Assembly: GCF_000003815.2 (NCBI RefSeq)
Contig: NC_049984.1
Span: 5,791,258-5,855,257, forward strand
Length of the DNA stretch: 64,000 nt
Direction of reading: 5' to 3'
DNA from: Branchiostoma floridae
Lineage: Eukaryota; Chordata; Leptocardii; Amphioxiformes; Branchiostomatidae
In this document: positions 55,046-64,000 of the stretch, piece after piece
Layout of the letters: each line of letters opens with the position of its first letter
Position numbering within the stretch: the stretch's first letter is position 1
Position numbers and translations under genes: made by a program
Notes under the pieces: generated by a model
Databases searched by the model: none
Told to the model about the DNA's origin: nothing
The model's input: the letters and a program-made list of their open reading frames with translations, nothing else

Positions 55046-56334
55046 GAAGAACTGTCCCCACTAACGTTACCACTACGGGAAATGTTATGCTTTAGATATT
55101 TACTGAGCTCAAGGCGTCACAGAAAAAAATGCTTTAGTATATTTTCTGCACGTCTATCTGTTGCAATTTGTTGACATAACGGAACAATCATTCTTCACGC
55201 ATGTTACAACATAGCTTGGTCTTGTGCCGCGTACGTCATGTTGTTACCATTCACAACCAACGTTGTGTAACGTTATAGTCAACGTGTTTTTCTCGCTCAG
55301 CCAAGGTTCGTCTGTCATATCAGGTCATCAACGCCCCGGGGGTCCCCCAACTAAACTCCCTTCTTCTACATATTGGCCGGTTAACGTCTTTCACAAGAGC
55401 CAGAATCAGACTTGGGTGAGTGTTTCTTTAAGAAGAGGGATTGCCTGTAAAGATGGTGTCAATGTTTAATTCGGTACTGTTACCTGTCTCCAAATAGTTG
55501 TCTGTTATAGAATGCTTCATCTAGAATTCTCTTTGAACTGTTTCTAGTGTGCTAAACTGTGCACTAAGCTGTAAGTCTTAATTCTCATAGTCTTCATAAT
55601 CATCGCTCAGCTCACAGCAAAGCCTGAGTGAGTAGGTATGTCGGTTTACTCAGGTACCTACACCACATAAATGTATGATTATAATTCGAGGCACCTTCAC
55701 TTTCCACCACAAATGTTCTAGCAATAGTAGCATGGCGATAAAACACTTCATCAGGTACGTCTGTGGGAGGGTTGCAACGTGACCTTAAGCTTGAATTCAC
55801 AAATTTACCCAAAATCATATTTACATCGCTACGTTTGGTCATTACATATTTTTTACGTTGGATGCGCATGTTGTGAGTAGAAAAATACATGTACACGAAT
55901 GTAGCGAACTAACAAGATGATTCGGCTAATTTGTAATAAGAAAATCTGGTGACATGGCTGTTGCTGGGCCGGTGAGCCCGGGTGTGCTTAATTGGGCCTC
56001 TGGGGTTTTTGGACATGTTAAACAACAGAAACACGACAAAGATTTGGCCATGCTACAGTTTCCCATGTTTGTGTGGAAGTGCTCGGCATGTCAGAAATCT
56101 GTGCACGCTGTACCCCGCACGATCGCTACAAGGTACATGTATCAGCTCGTTTTTACCATGTCTGATTTGTTTTTCTTTAAAGTGGCCTGCACTAGAAGGA
56201 GAAAGCCTCAATGTGCCTCAGACCTCACTATAAGATATGTTCGCCTTTCGTTAGACAGGCAGAGAAAAGGTTGCATAACACACACCAAGATAGAATCCAT
56301 TATTCTATTTTGCATTTCACTATTCAGTGCATAG

Positions 56335-59300
56335 ATGGCAACCACAGCGTTTAAGAAAGATCGCCCGTCCACGGCGGAGAAGGTGTGCTACGGCATCGGC
56401 GCCCTGTCGTACATGACCACTCGACACGTGTTGAACTTCTACCTGAACTACTTCTTAGTAACGGTGGCCCAGGTAAAGTACATTCTACAACATGCAACAG
56501 CTTGGAAATGTTTGGAACTAGAGTTCGGCAACCTCATACGTCCATGAAATACTTAGAGTTTTTGTAGATGATATTAGTGGCATACACATTAACGTGAGTT
56601 ATGCACGGTGGTGTTCATCATTGATAAGCTTACACATGTATTCATCCATCCATTCATTCATTTGTAACAAGTAAAAAATCCCATCATTTATCATTAAGTG
56701 CAATGCCATTTTTGCATTAATTATGCAAATTAGTTCCTCATTTGCATGTTCGGTATCTGTTTATGTTCCACCAATCATGAATTACATGTGTTACATTTAC
56801 TGAAGTCCAGTTATGGAAACAATGGGATTATATAAGTTCCTCATTAATCATGTAAATTGAGTTTTTGCATAACATTCATATCATTGAGTACATCTTTCAC
56901 TAAGCTAACTGCATTTGTAAGTTAGGTAGAGATCAGACCGTTGAAATTCAATGCAATTCCACAAAATTACTTATTTCATGTTTCCAACTCCATCTTTCCT
57001 GTGTTTCCAATATAAATGGTGCCTTATTGGTTTATCCGCCTGTATTTTACAAGGTTCCTCCCCTTGGCATCCTCTTGGTCGGAGTTCTCGGTCGAGCATC
57101 AGAAATCTTGTCCTTTCCTGTACTGACATCTCTCATCACAAGAACCAACACAAGATGGGGGCAACTCAAACCATGGTGAGTAGTATACTGTACTACAATT
57201 ACAATTACAATTATGTATTATTCAGTAAAACCACGAGGGGGGGGGGCAAAAAGCAATGACAATGTCATTACTTTTTGCATCCCCCTCGTACCACCCGACG
57301 AGTCTCAAAACAAGTAGTCAACCTCATCATTGTCTTTTGCAAACTCTCTCTCTCACTCATGACAGGGTATTGCCGCTCTCTCTCAAATATGTCGTTTGCA
57401 TACACGACATACTATATTTTCCCATGTCTTCCATTTACCTGCAGGGTATAAACCTTGTCTGTCTTTATATATACAGGATTCTTGGCTGTACCCTGGCCAC
57501 GGTTCTCTTGTACATGCTGTTGTGGTATGTCCCAGACGTGACGCCAGGTCTCAAGATCGCGTACTTCGTGGCACTTTTTATCATGGAGAGTGTTCTTGAA
57601 TCGGTATGTACATATTTCAAGCAAAAACTCATGCAGAATTTAATGTAAATTAAACTTTGTGCATTGTCGGGATAAGCTAGGCAGACCTCTTACGTTAGCT
57701 GTATCCCGATTCCAACGGTTCCTGGGGTAGCAACCATTTTAAGCGGACTAAAACTAACAGGTCTGGATTCCAAGCTAGGTCTAACGCATACTAATGGTAA
57801 CAGTCTTATGTTATAGGACGTTCTGTTGGCCACCGATCTGGTTTTTATCCATCGGCCCTCCTACATCGTTTGATAACCAAATTCACCCCCCCCCCCCCCG
57901 CATGAACATTGTTATACCAGCTTTCTTCCCCACCTAGGGCCTCACTCTGGCTCACAAAACCCTTGTGATGCACATCAGCGACGACTGCAGTGACAGGGAA
58001 TCAGCCATTGCATTCAGTAAGTAACCGGCGAAAGGCTTAAAATTGATCTAGTTTATCAAGTCTGCTACAACGTATTTTTGAAGAACGCGAAGTATAAACA
58101 AACCATGGGAATGAGTAAACTTACATAGAAATGGTATGGACTAGGGGTGGGTACCGGTACAGAAAATTCAGGTCCAGGTCCGGTTCAGGTCCAGAAGATC
58201 AGGTCCGGGTCCGGACCTGACCCTGGACCTGATTCAGTATGTGAACACATGTGAATGGACGATAACCAAAACAATGGTCCATTTCGCCGCAAAGAAATCT
58301 TTATTGTGGAGTATTCGACACCCACTGGCGTTTTAAAATCCTACGAGGCTATCCGCCCCTGTACGATTGGCAGTAAAACTTGGTAGAAATGACTCTAGAC
58401 TCTACTCTACTTCGCTCTTGTTATTTCCTTCAACGGGTAAGCCCTAAAACGTGTGAATTCTTGATATATTAGTAATCTGTTCATTTTCCAATCGGTCCAA
58501 CATCCGATTCACCAAATTTTTTCAGGTCCGGGTTTTCCGGACCGGTCCAATGAGAAACACCTGTACACCGTACCGGTACCCATCCCTAGTATGGGCTCAA
58601 TGAAGTACTACTAGCTATGATAGGGACTTAAGCTATTGTTTCTCAACTATGAAGGATCTGCAGCTGGGCTTATCGGTTTGGTCCTTGGTGTCGCCATTGA
58701 AGGCCAGGTCGTCGCGGCCTTCGGCGGGTCCCTGTCCGGTACCTGTAATCATGGCAACGACACTATCAACGGTACGGGCAGTAACTACACAATCACTCCT
58801 CAGACAGGTAAACAGGTACGACTGTTGTTCCCATCTGTGTTGGTCAAAGACATCTTGATCGTAGGACCAAGTTAAGAACGTTATATAACGTCATTGGTGG
58901 TGGTCTCATGTGGACTGGCTTTACATTGTTGGATTTAATGTTTAATCTTACCACATCTAATCATTAAAATCTTCGAAGGTTTGAAAGAAAACCAGGCTTG
59001 AATCAATTGAGTCGGTGTCGTTGCATAAAACATGCCTTGAAATAGTAATTTTCCTTCATGTGTTTCTCTATTACCACAGGAGGCCGGTTACCTGGTGGCG
59101 GCGGGAATCATCTGTCTCTTGGCTCTGATCTTCATCACTGTGACATTGACAATGGTCAAGGAACGGACAGGTAGTCTCGAGAGTTTATGGTTGACAAATG
59201 CATTTACTTCTTCTGTACCATCAGGAAGACCAGCTGCGTTGCGTCGAAATGCCACCTGATCACTGTCCTAAAAGTATTTATGATATCTTCCAGCATCCTC

Positions 59301-60142
59301 CAACCTTAGCCTGACTAAAATCGCACCCCTAGCGGCCGGTCCTACGATTGCCTAGGGAGGGGGTAATTAACTCCAGCCAGCGAGAGCTTTGAATGTGTAA
59401 ACACAGGCTACTTCCAACCTTAGCCTGAGCTCAAACAAATAGTGCTTTCAGTGGAGAACTATTAATCAATTTTTTCATTATAAATTTCAAGTTTACATCT
59501 TTTATTCAGTTTCTTTGTTATCTTAGTCTAAATTCATATTGTTTGGATACCCAGCATTCCAACAGGAAAAGACCAATGAACCGCTGAGAAGCAGTCTGAA
59601 GCGAGTGATGACACACAAACCCTCCGTGTGCGCACTTCTTCTGCTTCTCTTCTGCATCACAGCCGGCTCTGTAAGTTGATGTAAATTTAATTTGTTTCCT
59701 CTACCAGGAAATGCTCGATGTAATTCGGTTTGATCAATTGAGGAACTTATCGTTTGGTTTAATATTTGCCGCAACATACTAAATACATATATAAAAATAT
59801 CATGGAAATCCATCATTCCTATGTTCCATTATGCTTCTTGGAAGATTTTGACAAAAATTCTCCTGCAGTTCCAGAGCAAGCTGCTAGGGGGAGGGGGGGG
59901 GGCGCAAACATACACCACTTCTTCCTTACATCAAAAGCTATCAAAAGAAATCAAGACCATAGCACGTCCAGGTAAAAAGATACAAAAAAATTGAAGTTCT
60001 GCTGCAGTACTAAGGTCACACACCAGGGGGCCCAAAAAATTGACCTTGACCTTCGTCTTCCCAACCCCTACCCACATACCAAATATCATTGTAGTCTATC
60101 AAGAGGTTCTCAAGTTATTATGTCCACAAATATCCGGAAACA

Positions 60143-60188
<46 letters not shown>

Positions 60189-62970
60189 GACACACTCAAA
60201 ACTATACCTACATTTTTCATGGAGGTAAACATCCATCGATCATTAGCACACCCATTTCTGTACGATTATAAGTAAAGCAATAGTAGACTCTGAAGTCTTA
60301 ACTCATTTTCAATGTCTTAAACAATCATTAGGTCACTTTACCCAGGTTTTTCAACAAAGCGTGGCGCTCTATGTTCAGTATTCCCTGGGCCTTGGAGGTC
60401 AGGTGCAGAACTGTCTTCTGGTCCTTGTGGTAAATATCAACTCTGTACTTCAGTAAGAGTTCTGTATTGAGATTGAACTATCTATCTTTTGTTCACCATT
60501 TTATGAGAGAATGGGTTAATGATCAGTTCCTCTAAATCTGACCCACTTAAATTACTGTAGAAAGTAGAAATTACACATGTATTATCACAAATGTCTCTAT
60601 AAATTACATTCTAATTTTCATTTCTTAATATACCTCCGATGGTTCCTTGTTTACAGCTGCTGGAATGGACTAAGCTGTGATTTAGAGCCAGTCGGGATTA
60701 TAGCCGAATTCGTGATTTGTTGATTTAAAGTTTTTGTAGCAATGTAGAAAATGGTAAAAAAAAACGAACCTTGACTAAGTCGTTAACTATTTAAAGGTCA
60801 AGAAGTGTGCTAAGTTTAATTTATTTCTCTTCTTCTCAAGCACAAGACTTATCTAAGACCAGAAATCATGCTTCTGTTTTATTTTCTGCGATGTTGATAC
60901 GTACTAATTCTGTTTCAGCCACTTTTCTAACTGTATACTGCACTACTACTATGCTGCAGGTTTATGGCATATCGACTGAAAAGCAAAATAATCAACTACC
61001 CCGTTAAGTGGTCGATAAAGATTTTTATACGTTTGGATTTTCAGGGATGCTGTCTGATAGGCATTCCTGTTGTTATGTTGCTGATGACCAAGTTTGGTAA
61101 GAAGCCTGTGGCAGTCGGGAACATTCTGGTAAGATAATTCGCTTTATCGGAGACAAAATGATTGCACCGGGTGTAACTAAACGGGATTAATCAACATTTT
61201 CTCGCATCTTGGTCTGTTATATTTGTTTTCATTACTTAAACTGTTTTTAAAATCGTGTCAGACCGATGAATAAAATCGTTTTGTGTAGCGTTTTGTTGTA
61301 TCAATAGTCACACATTTCAATTAGGTAACGCTAGTTCACCTTTATTCGCGGGGTAACCTTTATCCGCTGCATTCAAGACTAGGGCATTTAGAGATATTGA
61401 AACAACGGACGGTGGTTTCCAACTGCAATACCTAACAAAAATGCAATTTGAAACCACTGTCTATCGACGTGATATCCCTAAAGTCCCTGTTTGTAAGTAG
61501 AACGGATATAGGTTACCTCTCGGTTACTGGTGAACTAGCGTTATGTATACAAACGAGTCTGGACAACATTAGAATAGATAAACTATTTTCTTATCGTCTC
61601 TATATGTTTTCCTGCCAGATATTAATGCCTATCGTGTTAGGACTCCTGTTCGTGCCCGGAAATCTTGTTGCCGTTCTACTCATATTCGCGGCTTATGGAA
61701 TGGCATATGCTTTGCCTTTCATTGTGCCATGGTACGTCATATGTATATAGATTACTGCAAACATGTCCTGAGCAAATGAGCATTTAAGTTTGATCTTATA
61801 ACGATTATATCAACTCAGTTTAATCGTCATTTTCTCACATGTATATTCATTCACTTTATGCTTGTACACTATCATTAAATGCATTAATTGCTGTTCACTT
61901 AGCAATTGGCCCTTTGTTATCTGCAATAAATTTTTACATAGCTTGATGATGGTAGAAAAAACTGTCGCGATAGTAATTGTCAAAAACAACGTCTATCTAT
62001 GACTGCTTTCAGTCCTTCTGTTTCTGGCTCTCTACGATATATACAGGATGATGTTATCCGACGTGTCAGACCTTCTGAAGCTCCAGACGGGCAGAAGTTA
62101 CGACACGGTGCTGCACGGCGTCTTTATCACCTCCCAGCGGATAACAGGAGCGATCGGCTTTGGTGCCATTTCAGCTGCACTGGAGTGGGTATCAGTTTAC
62201 TAGCATCATTGCTACCTCTTCTATTCGCCAACGATGTATTTAGAATGAAAACAACAACAACAGAGTGCTTCCACACTCTAATTAACAAGCACAGCTATCG
62301 TCACAGCTATCCTTCACCTGAGTAGACAGGTGTAACTTAGTGCCTTTCCCATACCAAGGGACTTGCACCTGGCAGGGATTTAAACACTTTCAGATTCTAA
62401 GTCTAACTCTAACCACAAGACAACGTTGTTCTTTTTTTTAGTTTTAAGAAGTTTTGCATAAAAACCTAAATGTTTACAGAATCGGCGGCTACAAGAGCGG
62501 AGTCTGTGATCAGCCAGAGTCAGTAGGTAGAGCTATCCGCTGGAACGTCACAGTGCTGCCAATGCTGTCCCTTGTGCTGAGCCTGGTGGTCCTGTGGCAG
62601 TATCCGGTCACGGAGGAGATGAGACAAAGGACTAAGGAAGCTCTGGAACAGATAAGGTTATAAGAATTGGCTTTTGAACATCACTTAAAATACTGCAATT
62701 TGTCCGTATGTATCAGTTCGATTGTGTCCCGATATTTTGACCAAAGAGGGTTATTGATATTCCAACTAAAGGAGTCATTTTTATTACCTTTTCATTCTGC
62801 AAATAGATGTTGACAAAATCCATTCAAATTTTCACAGGAAAGCAAGTGAAGAGGGATCGCGGCAACAGAGGAAGACAAAACATGACGGATACATGGCAGA
62901 TAAAGTTGTTGTGGATGTGCGAGGAAAAGAAAATGAAAATGGAGTAGAGAATATGGGCTTCTCTACTTAG
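56335..62970 (+). CDS. MFSD2A: MFSD2-like major facilitator transporter
   Basis: Member of the glycoside-pentoside-hexuronide MFS family nearest to MFSD2A/B (MFSD2A imports lysophosphatidylcholine with Na+). Exons: 56335-56472, 57054-57175, 57477-57603, 57938-58016, 58655-58815, 59080-59170, 59555-59670, 60346-60429, 61045-61128, 61619-61731, 62047-62184, 62480-62656, 62838-62970; phases agree, 1563 nt, 520 aa (human MFSD2A 543). Matching blocks: EKVCYGIGALSY, VAQ, LKPW, SDRESAIAFR, GLVLGVAIEGQVV, a luminal loop with NDT, NGT and NYT glycosylation sites, EAGYLVAAG, MLSDVSDLLKL, and YPVTEEMRQRTKEALEQIR. TAG directly precedes the ATG in frame, fixing the start unless an upstream exon exists. 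AATAAA at 63035-63040 is 65 bp past the stop. The paired aspartates of the family cation site are absent (see findings). True orthology to MFSD2A is uncertain. Confidence 0.85.
57233..57289. repeat. Palindrome around a G-run
   Basis: 'cgagggggggggg' + 'caaaaagcaatgac' pairs with 'gtcattactttttgcatccccctcg', a stem of about 25 bp with few mismatches. It lies just after MFSD2 exon 2 in the intron. Confidence 0.7.
58142..58588. mobile_element. hAT MITE, copy C (TAGGGGTGGGTACCGG ends)
   Basis: 447 bp, termini TAGGGGTGGGTACCGG and CCGGTACCCATCCCTA. GTATGGAC precedes it (58134-58141) and GTATGGGC follows (58589-58596), an 8-bp duplication with one change. It is in MFSD2 intron 4, ending 66 bp before exon 5. 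Confidence 0.9.
59307..59407. mobile_element. Probable member of the 104-bp TAGCCTG family
   Basis: It starts TAGCCTGACTAAAATCGC and ends 'gtgtaaacacaggcta'. CCTCCAACCT precedes and CTTCCAACCT follows it, a near-exact direct repeat. It lies in MFSD2 intron 6. Confidence 0.6.
59828..60236 (+). repeat. Interspersed repeat with CA microsatellite and hairpin end
   Basis: 'caagaccatagcacgtccagg', 'ttgaccttgacctt', 'accaaatatcattgtagt', a (CA)n run at about 60140-60195 and a terminal 'catttttcatggaggta'. The last block recurs at 63128-63145. This layout looks like a SINE or short LINE tail. It is in MFSD2 intron 7. Confidence 0.5.
61326..61543. mobile_element. MITE with TAACGCTAGTTCACC ends, copy 2
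   Basis: 218 bp. TAACGCTAGTTCACC and GGTGAACTAGCGTTA are exact inverted ends. The arms continue with 'ggggtaacct' and 'aggttacct'. Related to 31908-32119. Confidence 0.8.
62215..62440 (-). repeat. tRNA-type SINE on the minus strand
   Basis: On the minus strand: 'gtcttgtggttagagttaga' (A-box-like), 'gtttaaatccctgcc' (decayed B-box), then 'gcaagtcccttggtatggga' and 'aaggcactaagtt'. The order matches widespread marine tRNA-SINE bodies. It is in MFSD2 intron 11. Confidence 0.55.
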
Positions 62971-63695
62971 TGGTCGGTGTGGTCTAGCCATTAACCCAAA
63001 AGGCATTCTAATACTAGTAAGTACAATGTATTTCAATAAAGTTGACTCCCTGACATCAATTGCTACCCCACTCTGAGTGAGAGAGAGAAACACCCACACG
63101 AACGCATCTACGTAAGGAATATAACCACCATTTTTCATGGAGGTACTAGTAATAAAAAGAGGTTGGCCACTTTGAAAATACCACTATTGTTACAATAATC
63201 TCAGTGTTAAACTCCGTGACCGTATTCCGAATGAGGAAATCATAGCTAGACTGGGAATAGAACACTCTATTGTCGATGCCATCTGGCTTAGAAGACTAAG
63301 GTCCGGACATGTAGTAAGAAGACCACCAAACACATACATGTAAGTCCGAAAGCCAAGGCCCGGTGGGGCAGACCCCCGAAGCGCTGGAAGGATCAAATAG
63401 CAAAGGATATTGGACGGAGTATCAAGTTTGCGGAGACAAGTGCAAAGGACCGTGCAACCTGGAGACTTCTCACGGAGAGGAGCAAGGGGCCAGTCCCTGG
63501 CCTTAAGAAGATAGGCAGGTTACAATAATCAATCTAACCGCTAGGTGTCGCCACCGAGCGTGCACACTATTATTGCAACGTTGGTGTGAGACCGCACTCA
63601 AGCTATTTCGTCGTCTGTCCACGTGAGGGACGGGCTCACACGTGTAAATTTACGGATTGATACCCTGTACATACCTGCGATCAAGACAGGCAACG
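62971..63695. other. MFSD2 3' end and upstream region of PWP1
   Basis: The first 70 bases hold the MFSD2 3' UTR with AATAAA at 63035-63040. Then come a copy of the 'tttttcatggaggta' repeat (63100-63145), a LINE fragment (63209-63515), and about 170 bp before the PWP1 start that should hold its promoter and 5' UTR. Confidence 0.65.
63209..63515 (+). pseudogene. Degenerate LINE reverse-transcriptase C-terminal fragment
   Basis: In frame: KLRDRIPNEEIIARLGIEH and LRRLRSGHVVRRP, then a stop, then in another register WGRPPKRWKDQIAKDIG and AKDRATWRLL. This 'L.R.GHV.R ... GRP.KRW.D....A.DR..WR' pattern is typical of the end of non-LTR retrotransposon polymerase proteins. TTACAATAATC occurs at 63190-63200 and 63520-63530, so the fragment may be flanked by an 11-bp target duplication. 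Confidence 0.75.
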
Positions 63696-63764
63696 ATGAC
63701 CAGCAGTGTGGTGACTTGTCTGGCCTGGGTGCCGAGAGGTGTGGCTAAGGCTGTGCCGGACAAG
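63696..63764 (+). CDS. PWP1: PWP1-like WD-repeat protein, first coding exon (partial)
   Basis: ATG then 23 codons ending at AAG|GTGAGA, phase 0. The peptide carries VTCLAWVPRGVAK followed by PDK, which matches the start of animal PWP1 (human has VTCVAWVRCGVAK and a PDKVEL continuation). PWP1 is a nuclear/nucleolar WD40 protein involved in ribosome biogenesis and chromatin. ACG precedes the ATG, a good start context. No further exon is found before the window ends at 64000. Only 23 residues support the call. Confidence 0.75.
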
Positions 63765-64000
63765 GTGAGAGGGTAGCAGTTTCTTGTCGCCCCCCTCCCC
63801 CTGAGCGAGAGCTGTCCATATGATATAACGTTTACGCCCCTCTCCCTCTGCATGATAGAAGTAGCCCTGGTCGTTGTATTTGACGTTAGACAAATCAAAT
63901 TAGGCTTCTAGCAACTCTTTCACTGGTCAGGCCCCTATAGGAGGTGATGGGGCCCAACCAGACCCTGACAGCGAGAGATTTGTGGTCGCTTCAAAAGGAA

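Larger units (their letters stand above)
51329..56334. other. Septin 3' UTR and intergenic region
   Basis: No intact gene seen. Content: septin 3' UTR of unknown length (AATAAA at 54432-54437 is one candidate signal), elements at 51438, 52595, 54554 and 54811, a broken copy of an MFSD2 exon at about 54765-54945, and the 100-N gap. A 126-codon frame at 55954-56334 ends just before the MFSD2 start and looks non-coding. Confidence 0.6.

Noticed and set aside
55954-56334. 126-codon open frame ending just before the MFSD2 start
   Set aside because: It ends at the TAG directly before the MFSD2 ATG, shows no recognisable domain and has mixed composition. It is more likely 5' flank or UTR.
1-64000. 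CRISPR array, operon or other prokaryotic system
   Set aside because: Spliced genes with GT-AG introns throughout and no spacer-repeat pattern; the tandem repeats here have no variable spacers.

Overview
The window is intron-rich animal DNA. Two complete genes, most of a third with an unsettled 5' end, a fourth complete gene, and the first exon of a fifth can be read exon by exon. The proteins look chordate-like. The repeat content (many short inverted-repeat elements, a 5S-rRNA-derived SINE, tRNA-type SINEs) and the short introns fit a cephalochordate (amphioxus, Branchiostoma). The species is inferred, not proven by the sequence alone.

Layout. 1-2664: 3' flank, no gene seen. 2665-18271 (minus): a beta-1,4-galactosyltransferase of the B4GALT5/6 type, 9 coding exons, about 397 aa. 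18272-18850: a 579-bp GC-rich divergent promoter interval. 18851-36460 (plus): an SLC9A8/NHE8-type sodium/proton exchanger, 17 coding exons found, about 582 aa. 36461-43538: intergenic or 5' region with several transposon-derived elements and one possible alternative first exon (40303-40426). 43539-51328 (plus): a septin-7 type GTPase, about 424 aa in the best model. 51329-56334: intergenic, with a 100-N gap at 54946-55045 and a broken copy of one exon of the next gene. 56335-62970 (plus): an MFSD2-like major facilitator transporter, 13 exons, about 520 aa. 63696-63764 (plus): the first coding exon of a PWP1-like WD-repeat protein that runs off the window.

How the genes relate. B4GALT5/6 (Golgi lactosylceramide synthase family) and SLC9A8 (Golgi/endosomal Na+/H+ exchanger) sit head to head and could share a promoter. 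The same divergent pair is adjacent on human chromosome 20q13, so this looks like very old chordate microsynteny. Both products act in the Golgi, where luminal pH affects glycosylation. The septin, the transporter and PWP1 have no obvious functional link to that pair.

The non-coding DNA holds many non-autonomous DNA transposons. Several have exact target-site duplications that can be read directly: 8 bp for hAT-like elements, 9 bp for two short families, TWA for Harbinger-like, TA for pogo/mariner-like. No clearly new molecular system was found. The most interesting signals are the divergent gene pair, the loss of the usual cation-site aspartates in the MFSD2-like transporter, and a disrupted exon duplicate beside the assembly gap.
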